This document shows, piece after piece, positions 1 through 8,029 of a stretch of 24,756 bases of DNA. The position numbers were made by a program, and so were the translations under genes. Origin of the DNA: Clostridiales bacterium (GTDB lineage Bacteria > Bacillota > Clostridia > Peptostreptococcales > T1SED10-28); assembly GCA_007134725.1 (NCBI GenBank), contig SLKF01000020.1, positions 1 through 24,756 on the forward strand, in the 5' to 3' direction. The notes beneath the pieces were generated by a model that made no database searches, was not told the origin of the DNA, and was given only the letters and a program-made list of their open reading frames with translations. The number at the start of each line of letters is the position of its first letter. The stretch's first letter is position 1.

Positions 1-2
1 AG

Positions 3-1424
3 TTACGATTTTTGATGGACCAGCAAATCATGCAGGGGCTTGAAAATCCTAGCAGTAAACCCTCTATTCCTGAAGGGTTTATTTTTTTGCTCAAAAAACT
101 CATAAAGGATATTGTAAAAAGGCAGTAGTAAGCATAAGAAGGCATAGGGAAGATAGCTGATCGTACTTATGCCGATGATGGATACAATAGCGATAGCATT
201 CACATTCCAAGGGATTAAGGGTACGGTTACTACGCTGGTATCCCCAAGGGTTCTGGAGAGGTTTAGTCTAGTAAGACCTTTTTCCTCAAAGGTTTCTGGT
301 AAAAACCTTCCGGGAATGATAATAGCCAGACTTTGATTACAGGTAACCATATTTATCGAAAAGGCCAGTAAGGAAGTTTTTCCTACCAACTGACTGGGAC
401 GTTTCACCATCTTAGAAAACCTTTGAATAAGCGGCTTTATGCCACCGGAATGCTCGAGAATTCCACTAAATCCTGTGGAAAAAAGGATGACGAAAATAAC
501 ATTGATCATTGATAAAAATCCGCCACCGGAAATGACTTCATTTAATGCTATATTTTCCGGATGAAAACCATAGAACATAATAGAAAAAAGTTCCAATAAT
601 TCTACGTTTCCCCTTACTAAAATCAGGATAATCGTTGAAAGAATGCTAATAATTATGCCATATACTATTTTCACCTTCAGTAGGGCAAGCAGAGTTAACA
701 GAAGAACCGGTATCAAATTAATAAGGCCTAAATTAAAATTACTGTGTAATAGATCTTTTATGATAGAGACTTTCTCAAAGTGTGTATTTCCCACATCATA
801 CCCTCGACCGATCAGACCGTAAAGAAGGGAAGACAGCAAGATGACCGGGCCAATGGTTTTAAGACCGGTTTTGATATTATCGATTACCAAGGTACCCGTC
901 ATGGAGGCATTCAAATTTAGACTGCTGGATATTGGAGATATGCGATCCCCAATATAAATCCCGGAAACCAAGGCGCCGCCGATAATGCCCGGAGGGATTC
1001 CCAGAGCCGTTCCGATCTCCATTAAAGGAATCCCTAAAACACTTAAGGTGCCGATGGAAGTGCCCAGTATCAGCGAGAAAATACCGGTAATAATAAAGAT
1101 GGAGAGCACCAGATTGTAGTTTAATAAATGAGTAAATCCAAAATCCATTAAGGTTGCCATGGTACCGCTGGCCATCCACAAAGCAGATAACACTCCGATT
1201 AAGGCCATGATCATAACAATGATCTTCGCATTTTTCACCCCTAGAAAAATCATTTTTACGGACTCTCTAAGGGTAAATCCGGATTTTAGGCAAAAAAATA
1301 GGGATAGAACACTTCCAAAAAACAAACCGATCAAGGCCGTATTTAAGAAATACACCCCGAGGCCGATTAATATAAAAGTGGTCATCAATATCATGATCGT
1401 ATAGTTCGGTTTTATTGTTTTCAC
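3..1424 (-). CDS. nhaC: NhaC-family Na+/H+ antiporter
   Basis: A 473-residue, very hydrophobic protein with about a dozen membrane segments and almost no soluble domain, the normal size for NhaC antiporters. These exchange cytoplasmic Na+ for external H+ and support pH and salt homeostasis. Gly/Ser/Pro-rich breaks in the helices (GTSIGTLSVLGIP, GDRISPISSS, TCNQSLAIIIPGR) match the family's transport core. The start is GTG at 1422-1424, 10 bases after AAGGAG (1435-1440 on the plus strand). The gene is complete, with its TAA at the window edge. It is divergent from dinB across a 150-base gap. The family is fairly certain from overall character; ion specificity is inferred, and a malate-lactate antiporter of the same superfamily is the alternative. 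Confidence 0.85.
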   Translation of the reverse strand: MKTIKPNYTIMILMTTFILIGLGVYFLNTALIGLFFGSVLSLFFCLKSGFTLRESVKMIFLGVKNAKIIVMIMALIGVLSALWMASGTMATLMDFGFTHLLNYNLVLSIFIITGIFSLILGTSIGTLSVLGIPLMEIGTALGIPPGIIGGALVSGIYIGDRISPISSSLNLNASMTGTLVIDNIKTGLKTIGPVILLSSLLYGLIGRGYDVGNTHFEKVSIIKDLLHSNFNLGLINLIPVLLLTLLALLKVKIVYGIIISILSTIILILVRGNVELLELFSIMFYGFHPENIALNEVISGGGFLSMINVIFVILFSTGFSGILEHSGGIKPLIQRFSKMVKRPSQLVGKTSLLAFSINMVTCNQSLAIIIPGRFLPETFEEKGLTRLNLSRTLGDTSVVTVPLIPWNVNAIAIVSIIGISTISYLPYAFLCLLLPFYNILYEFFEQKNKPFRNRGFTARIFKPLHDLLVHQKS

Positions 1425-1519
1425 TAATGATTAACTCCTTATAAAAGTATCGTTCTCTCTATATTAACATAATAATAAAAGTCCCATGAAATAATCTTCC
1501 GTTTTTCTGAAAGGGGCAC

Positions 1520-1565
1520 TTGACAAAAGAACGTTTGTTCTGTATTATTAAAGAACAAACGTTCT
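1520..1565 (+). promoter_or_regulatory. SOS promoter of dinB: sigma-A promoter with two LexA boxes
   Basis: TTGACA (1520-1525) and TATTAT (1543-1548) are separated by 17 bases. Two sites matching the Firmicute LexA (DinR) consensus GAAC-N4-GTTC lie at 1529-1540 (GAACGTTTGTTC) and 1553-1564 (GAACAAACGTTC). The first fills the -35/-10 spacer and the second covers the expected transcription start. The two boxes are exact reverse complements of each other. Repression by LexA and induction on DNA damage is inferred from family knowledge. Confidence 0.9.
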
Positions 1566-1578
1566 GGAGGGATTGATG

Positions 1579-2826
1579 ATGAAAGCAATTTTCCATATTG
1601 ATGTAAACAGTGCCTATTTATCCTGGGAAGCCAAGGATCGTTTAGAAAAAGGAGAAACCTTGGATCTTCGAAAGGTACCCTCCGCGGTGGCGGGAGATCC
1701 GAAGAAACGAAACGGTATTATTCTAGCCAAGAGTATTCCTGCAAAAAAATACGGGATCAAAACCGGAGAGGCCTTGTTTGAAGCTTTTAATAAATATCCG
1801 GACTTGATTGTGGTGCCCCCGAATTACGGACTGTATATGCAGTGCAGTCATCAAATGAATGAGATCTTTAAAGAGTATTCCCCCTTGGTACAACGCTACA
1901 GCGTGGATGAGAGCTTTATCGATTACAGCAATATGGAGCATTTATTCGGAGAGCCCTTGAAAGTGGCCCATGAAATTAAAAATCGGATTAAAAATGAACT
2001 GGGATTTACGGTGTCCGTGGGGGTATCCACCAATAAGTTATTGGCAAAAATGGCCAGTGATCTGAAAAAACCCGATGCGGTCATTACCCTGTATCCCGAA
2101 GAAATTCCCGAGAAAATGTGGCCGCTGCCCGTGGGGGATCTGTTTATGGTGGGACGGCGAACACAGCCCAAGTTGGAAAACTTAAATATTCAAACCATCG
2201 GAGACTTGGCCAACACGGAGGTGGGATTATTAAAACAGGTGTTAAAATCCCATGGAGTGCAGATCTGGAATTATGCCAACGGCGTGGAAAACTCCGCTGT
2301 GGCCGGAGGGCCTCGGGAGGTCAAGGGCATCGGAAACTCCACGACCATTCCCTATGATGTCTACCGAAAAGAAGAGGCCTTTATGGTCCTTTTAAGCCTT
2401 GTGGAAACCGTAGGTATGCGCCTTCGGGCCGGCGGGTATGCAGCGGGACTTGTGAGTGTGGGGATTAAAACCAATACCTTTCTTTATTATTCTCATCAAA
2501 GAAAATTGGAACTTGCCACGGACAGCACCCAGGAACTCTACGAAATTGCAAAGGAACTTTTTCAGGAGGCCTGGGGCGGCGAGGTGGTTCGTCATTTAGG
2601 GGTCCGAGTATCGAATTTAAAAGAGGGGGGCATGCGCCAACTCACAATTTTTGAGGAATCCAAGGAATACGAGCGGCATCAAAAAATTGACCGCACCATA
2701 GATAAACTGCGTCTTCGTTATGATCCAAACTGTGTTTTTCGGGGATGCTTTGCCAATACAAAAGTAAAGCCCCTACAGGGCGGTGTCGGGGAAGAGGATT
2801 ATCCGATGATGAGCAGTCTTTTGTAG
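1579..2826 (+). CDS. dinB: Y-family DNA polymerase IV (translesion)
   Basis: Low-fidelity DNA polymerase that copies past damaged template bases. The N-terminal HIDVNSAYLSWE carries the first catalytic aspartate, and YSVDESFIDYS near residue 105 carries the second acidic pair. A helix-hairpin-helix region (VGRRTQPKLENLNIQTIGDLA) and a little-finger domain follow. QLTIF near residue 355 matches the beta-clamp binding motif. The 415-417 residue length is usual. TTG 1573, ATG 1576 and ATG 1579 are in frame; ATG 1579 sits 8 bases after GGAGG (1566-1570) and is preferred. Control by the double LexA promoter makes it an SOS gene. It is monocistronic and ends before a hairpin terminator. The alanine-tyrosine in NSAYLSW separates it from classical DinB (NSFYASVE), so it may be a clostridial UmuC/DinB subgroup. 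Confidence 0.93.
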   Translation: MKAIFHIDVNSAYLSWEAKDRLEKGETLDLRKVPSAVAGDPKKRNGIILAKSIPAKKYGIKTGEALFEAFNKYPDLIVVPPNYGLYMQCSHQMNEIFKEYSPLVQRYSVDESFIDYSNMEHLFGEPLKVAHEIKNRIKNELGFTVSVGVSTNKLLAKMASDLKKPDAVITLYPEEIPEKMWPLPVGDLFMVGRRTQPKLENLNIQTIGDLANTEVGLLKQVLKSHGVQIWNYANGVENSAVAGGPREVKGIGNSTTIPYDVYRKEEAFMVLLSLVETVGMRLRAGGYAAGLVSVGIKTNTFLYYSHQRKLELATDSTQELYEIAKELFQEAWGGEVVRHLGVRVSNLKEGGMRQLTIFEESKEYERHQKIDRTIDKLRLRYDPNCVFRGCFANTKVKPLQGGVGEEDYPMMSSLL

Positions 2827-2879
2827 TAGAACCAAAGGGATTTGCTCATCATCAATTTCACAAGTGCTTAAGTCTACTG

Positions 2880-2917
2880 AGCCTAATCCTTAGAGGATGA
2901 GCCCGTAGGCTTTTTTG
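2880..2917 (+). terminator. Rho-independent terminator after dinB
   Basis: AGCCTA (2880-2885) pairs with TAGGCT (2906-2911), with an inner ATCCT (2886-2890)/AGGAT (2894-2898) stem, and is followed by a T-rich run (2911-2916). An upstream GCTCATC (2844-2850) can instead pair with GATGAGC (2896-2902), so an alternative fold is possible. Confidence 0.75.
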
Positions 2918-2918
2918 T

Positions 2919-2975
2919 TTGACAAAAAAACATCTTTCTTGTATGCTTATATACATAACTATATAACCATATAAC
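2919..2975 (+). promoter_or_regulatory. Promoter of the GntR-ABC operon with 8-bp iterated sites
   Basis: TTGACA (2919-2924), a 17-base spacer, then TATGCT (2942-2947). Just downstream, ATAAC recurs at 2955, 2963 and 2971 with an exact 8-base period, and TTATAT (2947-2952)/ATATAA (2961-2966) form an inverted repeat. This AT-rich block over the start site is the likely operator for the GntR protein encoded next; autoregulation is inferred from YtrA-type regulators. Confidence 0.65.
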
Positions 2976-3008
2976 AAGAGGAAAAAATGATTCAGGGAGG
3001 TGATGCGG

Positions 3009-3392
3009 GTGAAAGGTTCGTTGCATGGGGACAAACCGATTTATTTGCAGATGAAAGAACGTATTGAGGATCAGATCTTACAGGGAGAATTAAAGGAAGG
3101 GGATCAAATTCCCTCCACCAATGAAATGGTTCGTTTTTACAAAGTTAACCATTTAACCGTGGCCAAGGGGATGAATCTTTTAGCCGAGGTCGGAATCATC
3201 TTTAAAAAACGGGGGGTGGGCATGTTTGTGGAGAAAGGGGCGAGAGAAAAATTGCTGGAACAACGAAAGGAAGATTTTCAGGAGCAGTACATTCTTCCCT
3301 TGCTACGGGAAGCAGCAAAAATTGGACTGAAAGAGGAAGATCTGGTAGGGATGATGGGGAAAATAAAAGAGAAACAGCAGGGGAAATCATAA
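3009..3392 (+). CDS. GntR-family regulator, short YtrA-type
   Basis: A 127-residue protein with an N-terminal winged helix-turn-helix (PIYLQMKERIEDQILQG; IPSTNEMVRFYKVNHLTVAK; GIIFKKRGVGMFV) and only a short helical tail. That is the layout of the YtrA subgroup, which dimerises without a ligand-binding domain and usually controls an adjacent ABC transporter. An SD nearly identical to the 16S complement, GGGAGGTGAT (2995-3004), lies 8 bases before GTG 3009 measured from GGAGG. GTG 3000 and ATG 3003 overlap or crowd that SD, so 3009 is preferred; the longer form would add three residues. It is the first gene of an operon with the ABC ATPase and permease. The signal it senses is unknown; cell-envelope antibiotics are the precedent. 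Confidence 0.9.
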   Translation: MKGSLHGDKPIYLQMKERIEDQILQGELKEGDQIPSTNEMVRFYKVNHLTVAKGMNLLAEVGIIFKKRGVGMFVEKGAREKLLEQRKEDFQEQYILPLLREAAKIGLKEEDLVGMMGKIKEKQQGKS

Positions 3393-3440
3393 AACACCGA
3401 AGGAAATCATAAAACAGCAAAAGAAATCATAAAACACCGA
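3381..3440 (+). repeat. Three tandem 20-bp repeats
   Basis: Units at 3381-3400, 3401-3420 and 3421-3440, each containing GAAATCATAAAACA followed by CCGA, GCAA and CCGA. Units 1 and 3 differ at two bases. The first unit contains the last codons and TAA of the GntR gene; the array ends just before the ATPase's ribosome binding site. Confidence 0.9.
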
Positions 3441-3464
3441 AGGGATAAAAGAGGAGGAATAAGG

Positions 3465-4415
3465 ATGCAAAGGGATGAAAAAGGGAAAGAAAGTATAGAG
3501 CATGGGGAAGAAGAAAAAAGCGGGGTTATTGAACTTGAAAATCTTACCTACCGCTATGAAGTAGAGGCCGTATTACAGGGGATAACCACATCACTAAGTA
3601 GCCCGAAGATATACGGATTAATGGGGCGGAACGGAGCGGGGAAAACCACACTGCTCTCATTGATTAACGCCTACATAAAAAACGAGGAAGGGTCACTTAA
3701 GGTTTGGGGTGAAACCCCTTTTGAGAACCCCGGGGTGACAGCGAATGTCAGTTACCACGGCAAGCCGAACTTTAAAGAGGAACGCAACAAAGTAGCAGAA
3801 CATCTTGCCTTTTATCAGCGGTATCGACCGAATTTTGAAATTGATTATGCGAAAGAGCTCTTAGAGGATTTTGACATACCCTTGGAAAAGACCGTAAAAA
3901 AACTTTCCCAGGGAAAGCAGTCGGCACTGAATGGTATTCTCGGTCTGGCCGCCGGCACTCCGGTGACCTTGTTGGATGAAGTTTATGTAGGTATGGACGC
4001 CCCTTCCAGGACTCGGATGTACAAGGCGATTTTAGATGCACAAATGCGCCGGCCTCGATTGATGATCCTTTCCACTCACCTGGTCTCGGAGATGGAGTAT
4101 TTATTCGATCATATTCTAATTCTTAAGGATGGAAAATTAATGATTGATGCACCGGTGGATGAGGTTTTAGAAAAGGGCTATGCTGTCAGTGGTGAAAAAT
4201 CCAAAGTCCAAGAATTTACAAAGGATCTTTGGGTGCTTCACCGGGAAGAATTAGGCCCGGTACAGAAAGCCGTGGTTTATGAAAAAATCATGGATGCTGA
4301 CCGTCAAAGAGGTTTGGAAGAGGGGCTGGAATTTGAAGAGGCCTCCCTGCAGGATTTATTTATTCATCTAACGGAGCCCAAGGGAAAAAGTCACGGAAAG
4401 GAGGAGGCAAAATGA
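3465..4415 (+). CDS. ABC transporter ATP-binding protein (YtrB-like)
   Basis: Single nucleotide-binding domain that powers the membrane protein encoded next. Walker A GRNGAGKTT is at residues 54-62, a degenerate signature LSQGKQ at 147-152, Walker B VTLLDE at 167-172, and the switch histidine (LSTHLV) at 205. The D-loop region reads VYVGMD instead of the usual PxxGLD. A charged 20-residue N-terminal extension and a C-terminal domain of about 100 residues bring it to 316 residues, longer than a minimal ATPase. GAGGAGG (3451-3457) precedes ATG 3465 by 7 bases. The stop overlaps the next start in ATGA. GntR-ABC-permease order suggests an exporter or sensor for envelope-active compounds (inference); the substrate is not readable from sequence. 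Confidence 0.9.
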   Translation: MQRDEKGKESIEHGEEEKSGVIELENLTYRYEVEAVLQGITTSLSSPKIYGLMGRNGAGKTTLLSLINAYIKNEEGSLKVWGETPFENPGVTANVSYHGKPNFKEERNKVAEHLAFYQRYRPNFEIDYAKELLEDFDIPLEKTVKKLSQGKQSALNGILGLAAGTPVTLLDEVYVGMDAPSRTRMYKAILDAQMRRPRLMILSTHLVSEMEYLFDHILILKDGKLMIDAPVDEVLEKGYAVSGEKSKVQEFTKDLWVLHREELGPVQKAVVYEKIMDADRQRGLEEGLEFEEASLQDLFIHLTEPKGKSHGKEEAK

Positions 4416-5110
4416 AGATAATAAAAGAAACTCCGGTAAAACAACCTCCCTATAAAAGAGTGGGAAAAGTGGCTTGGGATATGTTGAAACTCCAAGGTAG
4501 TGTAATTATAGGAGCCACGGGTATTATCTTTGTCCTGAATCTGATTTTCTATTATGCAAGGGGAAATTTTAGCGATGGAGGATCAAACTTTATGATTCAC
4601 CTCCAGGAAAGGGCCTACATTTTTTTCCTTATTGTGGGGTTCATGATATTGGGAAAAATGGGAGCGGTTTATATGAAAGTGGGGGTGACTCGGAGGGAAT
4701 TCTATTATGGAAACCTGCTGGCATCCATCCCTGTGGTCTTATCTTTGTTTGTTGTGGGGGTTTTTCTTCACGGGATCTTAAGTCTTGTACTTACCGGTTA
4801 CGCTTTTGGAGAAGGTTTGGCAATCGGAAATCTTGTCAAAAGCTTCCTTAAGATACTGCAGTATTATTATATGGGCTGGTTCATCAGTTTGGTATATAAA
4901 CGGTTTTCCGTGGCAAAAGGGATGGTAATATTTTTTGGTGTGGCCATTCCCGCCTTCATATTTTCCATGTTACCAGCGATGATGATAGAATCCGACGGCG
5001 CTCCGGAACTTATGGGTCTCGCTTCCCCAATACAGGGGATAATATTTACAGGGATCCTTATTTGGTTGATTTATCTAATGAATCGAAGATTTCCTTATAT
5101 GATTGAGTGA
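4412..5110 (+). CDS. ABC transporter membrane subunit
   Basis: A 232-residue protein with about six hydrophobic segments: near residues 30-50, 68-85, 100-128, 140-160, 168-190 and 205-225. A short basic N-terminus lies ahead of the first helix. ATG 4412 overlaps the TGA of the ATPase gene (ATGA), so translational coupling and 1:1 assembly are likely. GGAAAGGAGGAGG (about 4394-4406) supplies the ribosome binding site. It has no recognisable substrate motif and is assigned by position and topology to the ABC-2/YtrC-D type permeases. It ends 11 bases before a terminator of the recurrent GGACAGxGGGACGG repeat family. Confidence 0.82.
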   Translation: MKIIKETPVKQPPYKRVGKVAWDMLKLQGSVIIGATGIIFVLNLIFYYARGNFSDGGSNFMIHLQERAYIFFLIVGFMILGKMGAVYMKVGVTRREFYYGNLLASIPVVLSLFVVGVFLHGILSLVLTGYAFGEGLAIGNLVKSFLKILQYYYMGWFISLVYKRFSVAKGMVIFFGVAIPAFIFSMLPAMMIESDGAPELMGLASPIQGIIFTGILIWLIYLMNRRFPYMIE

Positions 5111-5120
5111 AAAACGAAAA

Positions 5121-5187
5121 AAGAGGACCGGAGGGACAAGACAAGAAGGACAGGGGGACGGAGTAATTGTCCGCCGGTTCTTTTTTT
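5121..5187 (+). terminator. Terminator built on repeat family copy A
   Basis: Positions 5121-5131 pair with 5174-5184 over 11 bp (two G-U), ending in seven T's (5181-5187). The internal region 5148-5175 is copy A of a 28-base core (GGACAGGGGGACGG then AGTAATTGTCCGCC) that recurs at 7865-7892 and 10708-10735. Confidence 0.8.
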
Positions 5188-5420
5188 ACCTAAAATACCG
5201 TTGCTGCTCTAAAATACCGTTGACGCTTATAAGAAATAAATGATGTTTTGTTTGAAGAATTTATAAGAAAACCGTTTCTGTGCGATCTTATAAAAAGGAA
5301 TAAAAAGTATACATGATCACAATAATAATCAAAAAGAAAATTAGTAAAATTTAGAAATTCATTTCCAAAATATAGAGGATTTTTAGAGCTACTCATCGAA
5401 TTATATAGGAGGGCCAGCTA
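5188..5420. other. Intergenic stretch before the small membrane protein
   Basis: Together with the terminator above, this is a 310-base gap without a gene (5111-5420). CTAAAATACCGTTG occurs twice, at 5190-5203 and 5209-5222. The remainder is AT-rich with no open frame that looks coding; it presumably holds the promoter of the next gene, but no convincing -35/-10 pair was found. Confidence 0.5.
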
Positions 5421-5702
5421 ATGAAAATTAAGAAAATCATGTGGAGTAGTTTGGCTGTTCAAATGATCGCTCTACTTATTATATTTAGCTTATTATTAAT
5501 GGGTAAGCCTATTTCGGATTTATTATCCAGGGTTTGGTATGCATCATTGCTTATCACTATTATCTCTTCATTTTTTGTTCATCGAAAGGGTAGAGACCAA
5601 ATCGATCAATCAAACTATTCTTTTAGAAAAAATTTGATCCTAGGGATTCTGTTACTACTCCCTATAGTCGCTATGTTAATCATCACAAGATTTGTCGCTT
5701 AA
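5421..5702 (+). CDS. Small membrane protein of unknown function
   Basis: A 93-residue protein with three hydrophobic segments, near residues 10-28, 38-52 and 70-90. A basic, hydrophilic loop (VHRKGRDQIDQS, then YSFRKN) separates the last two. AGGAGG (5408-5413) lies 7 bases before ATG 5421, which supports real translation. No family is recognised. It stands alone between the ABC operon and the next membrane-protein genes, in the same orientation. Small three-helix proteins of this kind are often lineage-specific. Confidence 0.7.
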   Translation: MKIKKIMWSSLAVQMIALLIIFSLLLMGKPISDLLSRVWYASLLITIISSFFVHRKGRDQIDQSNYSFRKNLILGILLLLPIVAMLIITRFVA

Positions 5703-5962
5703 TGAAAGGGTTTTAATAAAAGTGCTTAAATGAAAGAGGAATAAATGATACCCGGTTTTTCGTAAAATATTACAAATTGATGTTAGAAGAGTGGACCCTG
5801 GGGCAGGATTATCTGCAGGGTATAGGGACTTGTATGACAATCTCGATTTTTGTAAAAATTGGGAATTTATTTTACCATAGAAAAAAGGGATTCCGGGATA
5901 TAGTATAGAATATATAATATTAAGAGAAACCAAATAGTGACAATCACAAATGGGGGGATACC

Positions 5963-6835
5963 ATGCAAAAAACGATTGTAGACTACATAAAAGACAGCTT
6001 CGAAATTTTACGGGAGAATAAAGTGCTTTTGTTTACGGGACTGATTGATGCCGCTTTTTTTATGGCCTTGATCTACGCTTCTTACCGTATCAATCAAACA
6101 ACGCAACAATCAAGCAATCTTCCATTCTACGTCACAGGTGGTCCGCCCCCCTTTGTTAGCGGTGTTGCCATAGCCGGATTTATCGGGGCATTTCTTCTTG
6201 CGGGGAAACTTTATATGATTCGAAAAGTGTATCAAGCCCATCATCAAAGCGGTGAAGAGGGAAAACTATCAAAGACGACGATGGGAGACTACTCGACAGG
6301 AATGGGCCGCTTCGGATTGAAAATTCTAGTGGGAAGAGTGATTCTATTTACCGTGGCCTTTGTGATGTTATTACCCCTGGCTTTGGAGCTGTTAAATTCT
6401 TCAAACCAAAGACTGATGGAATGGGCGCCGGCGATTATTTTTCTAATCACACTATTGTTCACCCTGTGGGACACCATTATGGTAGCCGACGACGGTAATA
6501 TCAAAGATTCCATCAACCTCAGTATTTCTTTTGTCAAAAAAAATTACCCGGTGGTCTTGGGCCTTCAAATTTTCGCTGTTCTCATTGCTTTTCAAAGTGT
6601 ACTCAGTCCTAATGTACCCTTTCGAATGGCGGAGCGGTTAATCGCGGGACCCTCTTCGGGCATCGAAAAAACCTTAGTGGAGCTTCCCGGATTATACCAG
6701 GGGATCCTCAGTAGTTTCGGAACCTTTTCCTGGGGGCTGGTGGCTTTATTAACCGTGGTATTCAATGTTATCGCACCGATGATTTTTATGGATTTGTATA
6801 TGGATCGGAGGGAAAACAATGAACAACGATCGTAG
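5963..6835 (+). CDS. Six-helix membrane protein, unknown function
   Basis: A 290-residue integral membrane protein with hydrophobic stretches near residues 22-40, 65-87, 118-142, 152-172, 190-212 and 240-265. A soluble N-terminus (QKTIVDYIKDSFEILRENK) resembles the amphipathic start of many Firmicute proteins of the DUF4013/YciC-like type, but no family is claimed. GGGGGG (5952-5957) precedes ATG 5963. The 3' end overlaps the following gene by 17 bases, so the two are probably co-translated and may form a complex. A 25-base near-copy of this gene's 3' end (IAPMIFMD codons) recurs at about 7986-8011. Confidence 0.8.
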   Translation: MQKTIVDYIKDSFEILRENKVLLFTGLIDAAFFMALIYASYRINQTTQQSSNLPFYVTGGPPPFVSGVAIAGFIGAFLLAGKLYMIRKVYQAHHQSGEEGKLSKTTMGDYSTGMGRFGLKILVGRVILFTVAFVMLLPLALELLNSSNQRLMEWAPAIIFLITLLFTLWDTIMVADDGNIKDSINLSISFVKKNYPVVLGLQIFAVLIAFQSVLSPNVPFRMAERLIAGPSSGIEKTLVELPGLYQGILSSFGTFSWGLVALLTVVFNVIAPMIFMDLYMDRRENNEQRS

Positions 6836-7856
6836 GTCTTTACTGATTAATCTAGGGTTGGTGCTGAGCCTACTCCTTGGCGCGATTTCTGTTGTGTATG
6901 GAAATTCGGGACCTCCCACCATCCGCCCATCAGATCAGAAACTGATTTTCGATGAAGAAAGTGGCATTGCCTTACAGGAAGAATGGGTTAAAATAGTTAT
7001 GGAATCCGAGGAAGAAGGCATGGTAGAGGTTCGATATTTGATGGAGAATATCAGCCGGGAAGAGGAAAATCTGGAAATGCTGTTTATTTTACCGGAACAA
7101 AGTGCTTCCCTGGAGATCTTTTGGAATAATCAAAGGATCAGCACAGAAGAGGAGGTTCCTAGTGTAAGGCTTCCGAGAAACTGGAGATCATCGGAGATCC
7201 CCGTGGTTCGGGACCCGCTGTCGGGAATGAACCTTAGAGGTGAATACTATGACTATGGATGGCATGGATATAAAGGGGAATTATTTTCCGTGAATCTTCC
7301 CTTAGGAGAAACCGGAGAATTGGTCCTTCATTATCCCAGCTATAGCGGATTTTACCGTCATTCGGAAGTGATTAATCCTATATACCATCAAATCTATTAT
7401 TTAACACCGGCTCTTTTTTGGGAGGGGGAGGCGAAGGTGAATCTGGAATTTCATCTTCCTGAAGGAAATTACGCACTGAACTCCAATATCCCTATGGAAA
7501 ATAATGGAGAAGGGATTTACCAAAGTACCTTAGAAGAGCTACCGGAAGAAGAGTGGTTTATCGGTTTTGTGTCTACATCGGGATTGATATTTCACACCAA
7601 TGCTCGAACTTATCATAATATCTTCGTGGTCATAATCATGATTTTAATGATTCTTGGAATCGGGTTTTTGAGTAAAAAGAAAGATCCTCGATTTAAATGG
7701 TTAAGCGTTTTAGTGATCCCCCCGGTATTCTTGTTTCGAGTAGGATATGGAGGCTTTCTTCTCTTAGTATTTGTAGGCCCCTTACTTCTCTTAATACTAT
7801 CGGTTTGGCTTTTCACTTTCCTTTATCATCGATTTGTAAAGAAAAGTGTAGGATGA
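6819..7856 (+). CDS. Exported, membrane-anchored protein of unknown function
   Basis: A 345-residue protein. It begins with a signal-peptide-like segment (RRSLLINLGLVLSLLLGAISV, cut probably near residue 28). Next is an acidic, aromatic-rich extracytoplasmic region of about 235 residues that looks beta-rich. It ends with about three hydrophobic segments (near 267-285, 296-312, 314-338) and a basic tail (HRFVKKSVG). GGAGGG (about 6808-6813) is placed before ATG 6819, inside the previous gene. The overlap with the six-helix protein suggests a joint envelope function. No catalytic motif or known family was recognised. Repeat copy B begins directly after the stop. Confidence 0.8.
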   Translation: MNNDRRSLLINLGLVLSLLLGAISVVYGNSGPPTIRPSDQKLIFDEESGIALQEEWVKIVMESEEEGMVEVRYLMENISREEENLEMLFILPEQSASLEIFWNNQRISTEEEVPSVRLPRNWRSSEIPVVRDPLSGMNLRGEYYDYGWHGYKGELFSVNLPLGETGELVLHYPSYSGFYRHSEVINPIYHQIYYLTPALFWEGEAKVNLEFHLPEGNYALNSNIPMENNGEGIYQSTLEELPEEEWFIGFVSTSGLIFHTNARTYHNIFVVIIMILMILGIGFLSKKKDPRFKWLSVLVIPPVFLFRVGYGGFLLLVFVGPLLLLILSVWLFTFLYHRFVKKSVG

Positions 7857-7864
7857 AAAAAAGA

Positions 7865-7903
7865 GGACAGAGGGACGGAGTAATTGTCCGCCCAAGGTTT
7901 TTT
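7865..7903 (+). repeat. Repeat family copy B, terminator-like
   Basis: The 28-base core (7865-7892) differs from copy A at one position and from copy C at one position. It can form GGACA/TGTCC or GGG-CGG/CCG-CCC stems, and six T's follow (7898-7903). It sits 9 bases after the preceding stop codon, so it probably works as that operon's terminator. Confidence 0.7.
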
Positions 7904-7985
7904 AAACGAAAATAAAGTTGTCTAATGCTCCAATTAACGATATTAATGTTTGAAATACTCACAACAGAACTGTCCCTTGTGAGGT

Positions 7986-8011
7986 AATCGCACCGATAAT
8001 TTTTATGGATT
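7986..8011 (+). pseudogene. Duplicated scrap of the six-helix protein gene
   Basis: ATCGCACCGATAATTTTTAT followed by GGATT matches 6775-6799 (ATCGCACCGATGATTTTTAT then GGATT) with one mismatch, encoding the same IAPxIFMD. It is followed at once by TGA. It looks like the last trace of a paralogue that once stood before the 898-residue gene. Confidence 0.6.
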
Positions 8012-8029
8012 GACAGAAAGGAGCATTTT

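Noticed and set aside
3381..3440. CRISPR-like array
   Set aside because: Repeats are directly adjacent with no unique spacers, only three units, and no cas genes in the window.
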